From an uncultured Pseudomonadota bacterium (GTDB lineage: Bacteria > Myxococcota_A > UBA796 > JAFGLY01): a DNA stretch of 64,000 bases. The DNA lies in assembly GCA_937912125.1 (NCBI GenBank), contig CALDOK010000389.1, positions 1-64,000 on the forward strand. Reading direction: 5' to 3'. Positions within the stretch are counted from its first letter, which is position 1, and each line of letters starts with the position of its first letter. Both the position numbers and the translations under genes were made by a program. Of this stretch, positions 9,892 to 19,867 are shown one piece after another. The notes beneath the pieces are model-generated. The model was given only the letters and a program-made list of their open reading frames with translations. It made no database searches and was not told the DNA's origin.

Positions 9892-10836
9892 TCACGGCTG
9901 CTTCTGGGCCCAGTACAGCAGCCCTTGGGAGTTGATCTCCACATCCAGCTGCGTCCATGCTGCGAAGGTGGCGTCGTCGGCTTGGCCACCCAGCCTGCGG
10001 TAGTGATCCCGCAGTGTGTACCGGAGCAGATCCTCCATGGCCTCCAGGCGCAGTGGGCCCGCTGGGAGGTCCCGCACGACCTGCAGTGCCCCGGTGGTCC
10101 AGCTGCCCAGGAAGCGGTGAAGATCCTTGGCGAGGCGGGGCTCCCAGGCCAGTGCGCCGTAGTGGGTGAGGAAGATCCAGCGGGGCTCGAGCTCCACGAT
10201 GCGCTGGATGCTGGCCAGCATGGCTTCAGGCGCCAGCTGGGTGGGCGCGGTGGTGGGAAACAGGAAGGGCCCGCTGGGGGTGTACAGGGCGCGGTAGGCC
10301 AGGCCGAAGACGTCGCCGGTGAACACGCCCTGGCCGTGGGGATCGTGGATGGCCATGTGGTGCCAGGCGTGGCCCGGGGTGTGCAGGGTTTCCAGTGGGC
10401 GTCCAGCCAGCTCCAGGATCTGCCCGTCCTGGGAGGCCACCACCCGCTCGGCGGGCACAGGCAGGATCTCGCCGTACAGGGCGGCCATGCGGTCGGGGCC
10501 GTAGACGGCTGTGGCCCCGGCGATCAGGGCGCGCGGATCGATCATGTGCTTGGCGCCAGCGGGGTGAACCACCAGCTTGGCCACGGGTAGCTGCTGGAGT
10601 AGGGCACCCGCGCCACCGGCGTGGTCCAGGTGCACGTGGGTGACGAAGACCCAGTCCACCGCTTCGGGGGTCAGCCCGCGCGCCGCGAGGGCCGCGAGCA
10701 GCCGGGGCGTCGCCAGGCTGGTGTTGCACTCCACGAAGGCGGCGCGCCCTTCGTGCTCGAGCAACCAGGCGCCGGCTTGCTCGTGGCGGACGTAGTGGGT
10801 GTCGATGAGGTGAAGATCCTTGGCGTGGGCTTCCAT
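9892..10836 (-). CDS. Metallo-beta-lactamase fold hydrolase
   Basis: 314 aa from the ATG at 10836, which has GGAG five bases upstream; an ATG at 10860 is in frame but has no such site. The metal-binding motif is THVHLDHAGG (His67, His69, Asp71, His72), with later ligands in LHTPGHAWHH and GVFTGDVFG and a C-terminal LTHYG. This is the glyoxalase II/RNaseZ-type binuclear fold. Length and the HTPGHA motif fit general MBL-fold hydrolases acting on thioesters or phosphodiesters. No signal peptide, so cytoplasmic. It diverges from the FG-GAP gene over 158 bases. Substrate unknown. Confidence 0.88.
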   Translation of the reverse strand: MEAHAKDLHLIDTHYVRHEQAGAWLLEHEGRAAFVECNTSLATPRLLAALAARGLTPEAVDWVFVTHVHLDHAGGAGALLQQLPVAKLVVHPAGAKHMIDPRALIAGATAVYGPDRMAALYGEILPVPAERVVASQDGQILELAGRPLETLHTPGHAWHHMAIHDPHGQGVFTGDVFGLAYRALYTPSGPFLFPTTAPTQLAPEAMLASIQRIVELEPRWIFLTHYGALAWEPRLAKDLHRFLGSWTTGALQVVRDLPAGPLRLEAMEDLLRYTLRDHYRRLGGQADDATFAAWTQLDVEINSQGLLYWAQKQP

Positions 10837-10994
10837 GGCGGCTCCGGGTGGTCTACGCATCGCTAACGCGCGGCGGGCGTCGCCATCGGGTCCCCCGGTC
10901 CCTCGACAGCGAGGGCTGCGCTCCTGCCGTGACCTGCACCAGCATCCCCAGGGGTGATCGACGGCCGCGCGCTTCGGTGACAGAATACCCGATC

Positions 10995-13160
<2,166 letters not shown>

Positions 13161-13210
13161 GCTGGGTCTCCGTGGCCCTCGCTGCCCTGCTGTTGCGGGA
13201 GCCAGGCGCT

Positions 13211-15316
13211 CTATGTACCTGTGCACGAGTAGGTCACGGTCACCATGGCGGTGCTGGTGTCCCCGAAGCAGTCGGTGACCTCCACCCCGAAGACGAAGTC
13301 CTCGGTGGCGGTGCTCCCGAACTCGGTGTCGATGCCGGTGATCGTGGCGGTCGTTGAGGTGCTGGTGTCATCCGTCAGGCTGGCGCTGCCGCTGAGGACG
13401 GACCACGCGTAGCTCAGGCTCTCCGCTTCGGCGTCGGTGGTGGCGCTGGCGTCCAGGGTGATCGACTGATCGCTGCAGGTGGGGCACGTGTACTCGGAGG
13501 TCGTGTAGGAGGCCAGGGCGCAGGCGACGCTCTCGGTCACGGTGCTGTCGGCGCCCGCGTCGGCGCTGGGGGCCGTATTGGAGAGCCTCGGCGCGATCAC
13601 GACGGCCAGGGTGTCGCTGTCGGTGGTGTCCCCTTCATCCTCCACCGTGAGCGCGAAGCGGTAGGTCCCGGGGACGTCCGGCTCGAAGATCGGGGTGTCG
13701 CTGGTGGGGTCGTCCAGGTCGGAGGTGGTCACGGCGGAGAGCGTGGGAGCCGTGATGAGCTCCCAGCTGTAGGTGAGCGCGGTGCCGTCGGGGTCGTAGG
13801 ACGCGGAGGCGTCGAGGGTCACCGGCAGGCAGTGCTCCAGCACCGTGGTCGGGTCGGTGTCGGCGATGGCGATGGGCTCGATCTCGGCCTCGCCGTCGCA
13901 GTCGTTGTCGACCCCCGCCGTGGTCTCGGGGGCACCTGGGTAGACGTGACTGTCACTGTCGTCGCAGTCGTCGCCACCCGCGAAGTCGGCGTCGTAGCCA
14001 TCCGCGTCATCGTCGAAGTCGCTGCCACCGTCACAGTCAGCGTCCACGCCGTCGTAGACGGTGTCGGGGGCCCCAGGGTAGACCGAGGCGTCGGTGTCGT
14101 TGCAGTCGTCGCCCCCGTAGCTGTCGTGCCGGTGGCTGTCGGCGTCCTGGTCGAAGTCGTCGTCGCCGGCGCAGTCGCCGTCGATGCCGTCGTACCAGGT
14201 CTCGGTAGCGCCGGGGTGGACCGAGGCGTCGCTGTCGTCGCAGTCGGTGGCCATGCTGGCGTCCACCGCGTTCGAGGGCTGGTCGCAGGCGGTCAACGCG
14301 GCTGCGGCGTCCCCGTAGCCGTCGCCGTCGACGTCCAGGTACCAGCTGGTGGCGTCCGCAGCGTCGTCCTCGTCGGTGAAGCCGTCGCAGTCGTCGTCGT
14401 CACCGTCGCAGATCTCGGTGGCACCGGGGTGTTCGCTGGCGTCGGTGTCATCGCAGTCGCTGCCATCGGCCACGGTGCCGGCGGGCTGATCGCATGCCGG
14501 GGCTCCGCTGGTGGGGTCGCCATAGCCGTCGCTGTCCCCGTCCGCGTACCAGGTGCTGGCGTCCAGGGCGTTCTCGTCCTGGGCCCCATCGCAGTCGTCG
14601 TCCCGCTCGTTGCACCACTCGTCGGCCCCGGGATGGACCTCGGCGTCGGTGTCGTCGCAGTCGCTGCTGTCGGCCACGAAGCCGTTGGCACCGTCGCACT
14701 CCACGGTGATCTCGTCCAGATCTCCGAAGCCGTCGCCGTCGCTGTCCAGGTACCACTCCAGGCCGGCGTTTTCGTCGATCAGATCGTCACAGTCGTCGTC
14801 CTGGCTGTTGCAGCGCTCGCTGGCGCCAGGGAACGCCAGTGGATCGTCGTCGTCGCAGTCGGTGTGGTCTTCGACGAGGCCGCCGGGGTCGGTGCAGTGG
14901 AGGGTGCCCGGCTCGTCGATGTCGCCGTAGCCGTCGCCATCGGTATCGGGCCACCAGGTGGTGGCGTCGTCGGCGTCCTCGTCGATGTCGCCGTCGCAGT
15001 CGTCGTCGCGCCCGTTGCAGCTCTCGCTGGCCCCCGGGTGGACGGCGGCATCCAGGTCGTCGCAGTCCACCGCCTCGAGGGCGCCGTCTGCGTCGAGGTC
15101 GTCGTCGGGGGTGGCGGCGTCGCAGTCGTCGTCCACACCATTGTAGGGGATCTCGGCGGCACCCGGGTTCACGGTGGGGTCGTCGTCGTCGCAGTCCAGC
15201 GTGCTGTCGAAGCCGTCGACGTCGGCGTCGACTGGAGCGAGGGCGGCGCTGTCGTCCTTGTCGACGCAGCCTGCCGCCAGGGCCAGGAGCAGCGCGGAGA
15301 GGGGGAAGTGCTTCAT
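13211..15316 (-). CDS. Lipoprotein with eight MopE-type repeats and two PKD-like domains
   Basis: 701 aa from the ATG at 15316. Signal peptide with lipobox LAAGC, and the mature protein starts C-VDKDDS. Eight MopE-type units (NGVDDDCD... / NERDDDCDGAQDEN style) run to about residue 460. Two PKD/cadherin-like domains follow, marked by DASASYDPDGTALTYSW and LDASATTDAEAESLSYAW, the second with a CPTC pair. The end is TYSCTGT. It is a paralogue of the plus-strand gene at 17859 (same order, same second-PKD Cys pair, matching C-terminus). It lies 14 bases downstream of the vWA gene at 15331-17751 and is probably cotranscribed. Probably a calcium-binding surface protein. Confidence 0.85.
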   Translation of the reverse strand: MKHFPLSALLLALAAGCVDKDDSAALAPVDADVDGFDSTLDCDDDDPTVNPGAAEIPYNGVDDDCDAATPDDDLDADGALEAVDCDDLDAAVHPGASESCNGRDDDCDGDIDEDADDATTWWPDTDGDGYGDIDEPGTLHCTDPGGLVEDHTDCDDDDPLAFPGASERCNSQDDDCDDLIDENAGLEWYLDSDGDGFGDLDEITVECDGANGFVADSSDCDDTDAEVHPGADEWCNERDDDCDGAQDENALDASTWYADGDSDGYGDPTSGAPACDQPAGTVADGSDCDDTDASEHPGATEICDGDDDDCDGFTDEDDAADATSWYLDVDGDGYGDAAAALTACDQPSNAVDASMATDCDDSDASVHPGATETWYDGIDGDCAGDDDFDQDADSHRHDSYGGDDCNDTDASVYPGAPDTVYDGVDADCDGGSDFDDDADGYDADFAGGDDCDDSDSHVYPGAPETTAGVDNDCDGEAEIEPIAIADTDPTTVLEHCLPVTLDASASYDPDGTALTYSWELITAPTLSAVTTSDLDDPTSDTPIFEPDVPGTYRFALTVEDEGDTTDSDTLAVVIAPRLSNTAPSADAGADSTVTESVACALASYTTSEYTCPTCSDQSITLDASATTDAEAESLSYAWSVLSGSASLTDDTSTSTTATITGIDTEFGSTATEDFVFGVEVTDCFGDTSTAMVTVTYSCTGT

Positions 15317-15330
15317 GGGATCTCCTGCGC

Positions 15331-17751
15331 TCAGCAGCCGTAGGCGTCGTAGGCGATGACGATGGCGTCGCCGTCTTCGACGGCGGAGTAGTCGATGATG
15401 ACGCTGTTGGTGGAGGCGTCGTAGGACCACGAGCCGCTGAGGTCGACCCCCTCGGCTGTGACCAGGATGAGGGTGCTGTCCGCCGGCTCGGCCGTGAGGG
15501 TGTACTCCAGGTCTTCCGCCACTTCGACCACCATGGCCTGGCCCAGCTGACCCATGGTGTCGGACCAGTCGCTGGTGCAGATGGACAGGAAGGCCCCGCC
15601 GGTGGCCACGGTGGCCTCGTACATGCCTGTGTAGGCAGAGGCGCTGCTGCAGCCGCTGGGGTAGTCGCCGCCGATGGCATGCACCCACAGCAGGTCGGCG
15701 CTGTCCACGAAGGTCTCGAAGATGGTGAGGTAGTGGCTCCAGGTGTTGACGCTCTGCTCGGGTTCGTCGGACAGGCCCACCAGGTGCAGGCTGGCGCCCT
15801 CGCGCACCAGGCCCTCGTTGCAGCCGCCACTGACGGTCTCGTCCAGGGCGGCCTCGAGCAGCATGAAGGCCCGCTCTGTGTTCGACGCATAGGAGCCGGA
15901 CAGGTTGACCTGGGTCTCGAAGGCGGTGATGGCGTCGCTGTCGGAGAAGCTGTCGTCGATCCAGATGTCGGAGCCGTTGATGCAGCCGTCGTCCTCGACC
16001 GCCGCGGCGATCTGGTAGTCCACGCCGCCGTCCTGCAGGGCCGCGGTGAGCCCGGCCAGGCCATCGGTCATGCCGGTGACGTCGGCGCTCATGGAGCCGG
16101 ACTTGTCTACGGCGATGATGATGTCCGCCATGGCCGTCGCGGCATCCAGCTCGGCTGTGTACCGGTCGGTGGTGCTCGACCAGGCGCCTCTGCCGCTCAG
16201 GTCCGTCGAGCCGTCGCCCCGCGGATCGTTGGAGATCACGGTGAGCGAGGCGACGTAGATGCTGCTGTCGGTGGGTGTGAAGCCCAGGGTCCAGCTCTCC
16301 GAGTCTCCGGCGGCGATCACCGCGGGGGTCGCGATGTCGTGGCTGAACACGGCGTCGCCGGCGAAGCTGGCGCCCGACAGCAGCAGGTCGCTCGTGCCGG
16401 TGTTGCTGATGGTGAGGGTGGTGCTGTCCTCGCAGCCCACATCGATGATGCCGAAGTCCCAGGTGCTGATGTCCAGCTCCATGACCGGGCCGGACTGGAT
16501 GGTCACCAGGTTGCTCCCAACGGCGCTGCCGCTGACCGTGCCGTCGTGAGGCGCGGCGCTGCACTGCACCGAGGAGCCCTCGTAGGTGAGGTCCAGTTCG
16601 AGGGTGCTGTCGCTGTGGGCCAGCAGCAGGCCGTCCACCGCCCAGCCGTAGTCGAAGCTGATGGTGTCACCGTCGATGTCGCTGGTGGTGCCCGGGGTGC
16701 AGGTGAGGGTGGAGAGCACGTCGGCGTCGGTGGGGGTGAGCCAGACCGAGGACAGGCTGGGCGGGCTGTTGCCCACGGTGACCGAGGAGGTGACCGTGTT
16801 GCCCTCGTGCTCGCCGTCGTAGGCGGTGACCGCGCAGGTGATCTCCTGCCCCCCGGCGATGGTGCTGGTCAGGACCGGGCCGGTGTCGGCGGCCACGCCG
16901 TCGATGGTCCAGGCCACGGTGGAGGCGTCGTCGTCGTAGTCGGCGTCGTCATAGCCGGACCAGGAGCAGGTGAGCAGCTCGCCAGCCAGCGGCTCGGTGG
17001 GGTCGATGCTCGCAGCATCGATCCTGGGGGCGGTGTTGAGCACCGTGACGGTGCCGGAGCTGCCTGGATCGCCCACGTCCTGGCCGTCGCTGGCGTAGGC
17101 CATGCACTGGATGCTCTGCCCCTTCGCGGTGCGGTCGTGGACCCAGGTGGTCTCGGTGCCGCTGTGGACGAGCGCGCCGTCCACCAGCCAGCTGATGCTG
17201 TAGGTCAGGGTGTCGCCGTCGGGGTCGGTGGCCTCGACCGTGATGCTGCACTCGAGATCGTCGGTGGTGGTGGGCTCGCTGGGAGTGAGCAGGACACCCG
17301 GGCTCCCAGGGGGGCTGTTCTGGCAGACCGTGGCGGCCTCGCAGCCCGGGTCGTCGCAGTCGGTGCTACCGTCGCCGTCGTTGTCGACGCCGTCGTCGCA
17401 CTCGCCGGCTTCATCGCCCTCGACCTCGATGGGCTCGTCGCAGTCGGCGTCGCCGTCGCAGCCCGAGTCGTCGCAGTCGGTGGCGCCGTCGCCGTCGTTG
17501 TCGACGCCGTCGTCGCACTCGCCGGCTTCATCGCCCTCGACCTCGAGGGGGTCGCCGGTGTCGGTCTGCTCGCAGTCCGGTGAGGCGGCGCAGTCCGGGT
17601 CGTCGCAGTCGTACAGCCCGTCGCGGTCGTTGTCCGCGCCGTCGCTGCACTCGCCGGCCTGATCGCCCTCGTAGCCGGGGGCGCCCGTGTCGTCCTTGTC
17701 GCCGCAGCCGGCGCACAGGTACAGAGTGAAGAGGATCAGGTGGGTGCGCAT
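15331..17751 (-). CDS. von Willebrand factor A domain lipoprotein
   Basis: 806 aa; signal peptide and lipobox LCAGC, then C-GDKDDTG. Three short Asp/Cys units (ECDDGVDNDGDGATDCDD type) lie at about 33-140 and Ig/PKD-like domains at about 150-420. An ASH/HYDIN-like domain (WDFGIIDVGCEDSTTLTISN) spans about 425-522. The vWA domain has the MIDAS motif AVDKSGSMS (Asp549, Ser551, Ser553), consistent with metal-dependent ligand binding. The C-terminus contains GGAFLSICTSDW, also found in the paralogue at 22460-24043. First gene of a two-gene unit with the MopE/PKD lipoprotein. Probably adhesin-like; ligand unknown. Confidence 0.85.
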   Translation of the reverse strand: MRTHLILFTLYLCAGCGDKDDTGAPGYEGDQAGECSDGADNDRDGLYDCDDPDCAASPDCEQTDTGDPLEVEGDEAGECDDGVDNDGDGATDCDDSGCDGDADCDEPIEVEGDEAGECDDGVDNDGDGSTDCDDPGCEAATVCQNSPPGSPGVLLTPSEPTTTDDLECSITVEATDPDGDTLTYSISWLVDGALVHSGTETTWVHDRTAKGQSIQCMAYASDGQDVGDPGSSGTVTVLNTAPRIDAASIDPTEPLAGELLTCSWSGYDDADYDDDASTVAWTIDGVAADTGPVLTSTIAGGQEITCAVTAYDGEHEGNTVTSSVTVGNSPPSLSSVWLTPTDADVLSTLTCTPGTTSDIDGDTISFDYGWAVDGLLLAHSDSTLELDLTYEGSSVQCSAAPHDGTVSGSAVGSNLVTIQSGPVMELDISTWDFGIIDVGCEDSTTLTISNTGTSDLLLSGASFAGDAVFSHDIATPAVIAAGDSESWTLGFTPTDSSIYVASLTVISNDPRGDGSTDLSGRGAWSSTTDRYTAELDAATAMADIIIAVDKSGSMSADVTGMTDGLAGLTAALQDGGVDYQIAAAVEDDGCINGSDIWIDDSFSDSDAITAFETQVNLSGSYASNTERAFMLLEAALDETVSGGCNEGLVREGASLHLVGLSDEPEQSVNTWSHYLTIFETFVDSADLLWVHAIGGDYPSGCSSASAYTGMYEATVATGGAFLSICTSDWSDTMGQLGQAMVVEVAEDLEYTLTAEPADSTLILVTAEGVDLSGSWSYDASTNSVIIDYSAVEDGDAIVIAYDAYGC

Positions 17752-17819
17752 CGTGCCTCCCGTCGGCCCCGGTTCGAAAAGCTGGCGTGGGTTGACAAAC
17801 CCTGGTCAGTATAGAGATT

Positions 17820-17837
17820 CTGGTAGCTGAATACCAG
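17820..17837. promoter_or_regulatory. Inverted repeat CTGGTA-N6-TACCAG in divergent promoter
   Basis: A perfect 6-bp inverted repeat with a 6-base spacer, 21 bases upstream of the lipoprotein start at 17859. It lies in the 107-base gap shared with the vWA gene. Nearby AT-rich bases include TATACT on the minus strand (17813-17808). It could be an operator or a 5' UTR hairpin; neither is shown. Confidence 0.35.
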
Positions 17838-17858
17838 CAGTTGGTGGAGGACATGTCG

Positions 17859-19766
17859 ATGCGTCTGAGCACCCCGGTTCGGCTCTTGGTCTGTCTCGCG
17901 CCCTTCGCGTTGGGCTGTGGCGACAAAGACGACTCCGGCTTGCAGGCCGATCCAGGCAGTGTCGATGCCGACGGCGACGGAGCGGCGGCCGCCGTCGACT
18001 GCGACGACGCGGATCCCGCCGTGCATCCCGGCGCCGAGGAGATCCCCTACAACGGCGTGGACGATGACTGTGACGCCGCCACTCCCGACGACGACCTGGA
18101 TGGCGACGGCTTCCTGGGCTCGGTGGACTGCGATGACACCGACCCTGACCTGCACCCAGGCGCCGACGAGCTGTGCAATGGTGTGGACGACGACTGTGAC
18201 GGCGTGGCCGACGACGATCCAGTCGATGGCGAGACCTACTACGCCGACGACGACGGGGATGGCTACGGCGACGCCCTGAGCGATCTGGCTGCCTGCGAGC
18301 AGCCCTCCGGCTGGGTGGACGACGCCACGGACTGCGACGACGGCGACGCCGAGATCCATCCGGCAGCCACGGAGATCTGTGACGGGGTGGACAACGACTG
18401 TGACGGCACCGTGGATCAGGGTGTCGAGGGAGGCAGCCTGTGGTTCGCGGACGAGGACGGGGACGGCTTTGGGGATCCCGACGCCGGGGTCACTTCCTGC
18501 ACCCAGCCGGCGGGGCATGTCGAGGACAGCAGCGACTGTGACGACGACGATGCAGGGATCAACCCCGACGCGGAGGAGAGCTGCAACGGCGTGGACGACG
18601 ACTGCGACGGCGAGGCCGACGAGGGCTTCATCGCCGACGCGACCACCTGGTACACCGACGGCGACGGCGACGGCTACGGCGATCCCGACAGCGGGCAGCA
18701 GGCCTGCGAGCAACCCACGGGGACCGTGGCTGACGCCAGCGACTGCGACGACGGCAACGCCCGGGCCTACCCGGGTGGCCCCGAGGTCTACTACGACGGT
18801 GTGGACGGGAACTGTGACGGGGCCAGCGACTACGACCGAGACGGCGACGGCCACGATCGGGCGCTGGGCGGAGGGACCGACTGTGACGACACCGACGCCG
18901 CCATCAGCCCGGACGCCGTCGAGATCTGGTACGACGGCGTGGACAGTGACTGCGACGGGGCCAACGACTTCGACGCGGACGCCGATGGCTACGACAGTGA
19001 CGCCCACGGAGGCACCGACTGTGACGACACCGACGCCGCGATCCACCCCGGCGCCTCGGAGACCGATCCGAGGATCGACCAGGACTGCGATGGCATCGCA
19101 GAGGCGGGCCCCACCGCCGCGGCGAGCAGCGCAGCCAGCGCCACCTTCGAGCACTGCAGCGCGCTTCAGCTCGACGGCAGCGCCAGCGTCGATCCCGACG
19201 GCGACCCCTTGAGCTTCGACTGGTCGGTGCTCAGTGTGCCCGGCCCCTCGAGCATCGACGCCACCGACTTCGACGACGCCACCGCCGAGCAGCCGATCAT
19301 CTTCCCCGACAGCCCTGGGGTCTACGTCTTCGGGCTCACGGTGACCGACTCGGGCGGGCTACTGGACAGCACCACCCTGAGTGTCACCATCACCACGCGC
19401 TCCACCAACACGGCGCCCGTCGCCGACGCGGGAGCGGACCCCACCCTCAGCCTGGCGGTCGCCTGCACCTCCGACGGGTACAGCACCAGCTGTGACGACT
19501 GCGTCTACGAGGGTTTCGCAGTGGACGCCTCGGCCTCCACAGACGCCGAGGGCGAGCCCCTCGGCTACCAGTGGACCCTGGTGAGCGGCGACGTCGTCTT
19601 CGACGATCCCACTCTGGCCGAGCCCTTCCTCATTCTGACCGGCGTCGACACCGAGAACGGTGCCACGGTGAGCTCGACCTTCGAGCTCTCGGTGCAGGTG
19701 ACCGACTGCATCGGCTACGTCGACGACGCCACGGTGACCATCACCCTGGAGTGCACCGGCTCCTAG
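17859..19766 (+). CDS. Lipoprotein with seven MopE-type repeats and two PKD-like domains
   Basis: 635 aa from ATG 17859, chosen because GGAGG sits eight bases upstream; TTG 17841 and ATG 17853 are too close to or upstream of it. Lipobox FALGC, then C-GDKDDSG. Seven MopE-type units (NGVDDDCDGVADDD, DGVDNDCDGTVDQ and similar) run to about residue 410. Two PKD-like domains follow (DGSASVDPDGDPLSFDWSV; VDASASTDAEGEPLGYQW with a nearby SCDDC), and the end is LECTGS. It is a paralogue of the divergent pair member at 13211-15316. Likely exported, lipid-anchored and metal-binding. Function unknown. Confidence 0.85.
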   Translation: MRLSTPVRLLVCLAPFALGCGDKDDSGLQADPGSVDADGDGAAAAVDCDDADPAVHPGAEEIPYNGVDDDCDAATPDDDLDGDGFLGSVDCDDTDPDLHPGADELCNGVDDDCDGVADDDPVDGETYYADDDGDGYGDALSDLAACEQPSGWVDDATDCDDGDAEIHPAATEICDGVDNDCDGTVDQGVEGGSLWFADEDGDGFGDPDAGVTSCTQPAGHVEDSSDCDDDDAGINPDAEESCNGVDDDCDGEADEGFIADATTWYTDGDGDGYGDPDSGQQACEQPTGTVADASDCDDGNARAYPGGPEVYYDGVDGNCDGASDYDRDGDGHDRALGGGTDCDDTDAAISPDAVEIWYDGVDSDCDGANDFDADADGYDSDAHGGTDCDDTDAAIHPGASETDPRIDQDCDGIAEAGPTAAASSAASATFEHCSALQLDGSASVDPDGDPLSFDWSVLSVPGPSSIDATDFDDATAEQPIIFPDSPGVYVFGLTVTDSGGLLDSTTLSVTITTRSTNTAPVADAGADPTLSLAVACTSDGYSTSCDDCVYEGFAVDASASTDAEGEPLGYQWTLVSGDVVFDDPTLAEPFLILTGVDTENGATVSSTFELSVQVTDCIGYVDDATVTITLECTGS

Positions 19767-19867
19767 CCTGCGCCCGATCTGGTCCTGGCACGAGGCCCAT
19801 TGCCATTGTCCCGCGGTCCGTGTACCACGGGTGAACACGATCTCTGTCCATCCTCCGGGGTTTTTCC

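Noticed and set aside
13211-16564. 1117-aa minus-strand open frame
   Set aside because: Only the part from 15316 codes the lipoprotein. The upstream part is a shadow of the vWA gene with Arg/His-rich composition.
14839-17583. 914-aa plus-strand open frame
   Set aside because: Antisense shadow of the MopE and vWA genes; composition is the reverse-frame image of Asp-rich repeats.
13211-19766. Dockerin or EF-hand assignment for the Asp-rich repeats
   Set aside because: Spacing and the DNDCDG cysteine pattern fit MopE-type units; no paired dockerin helices.
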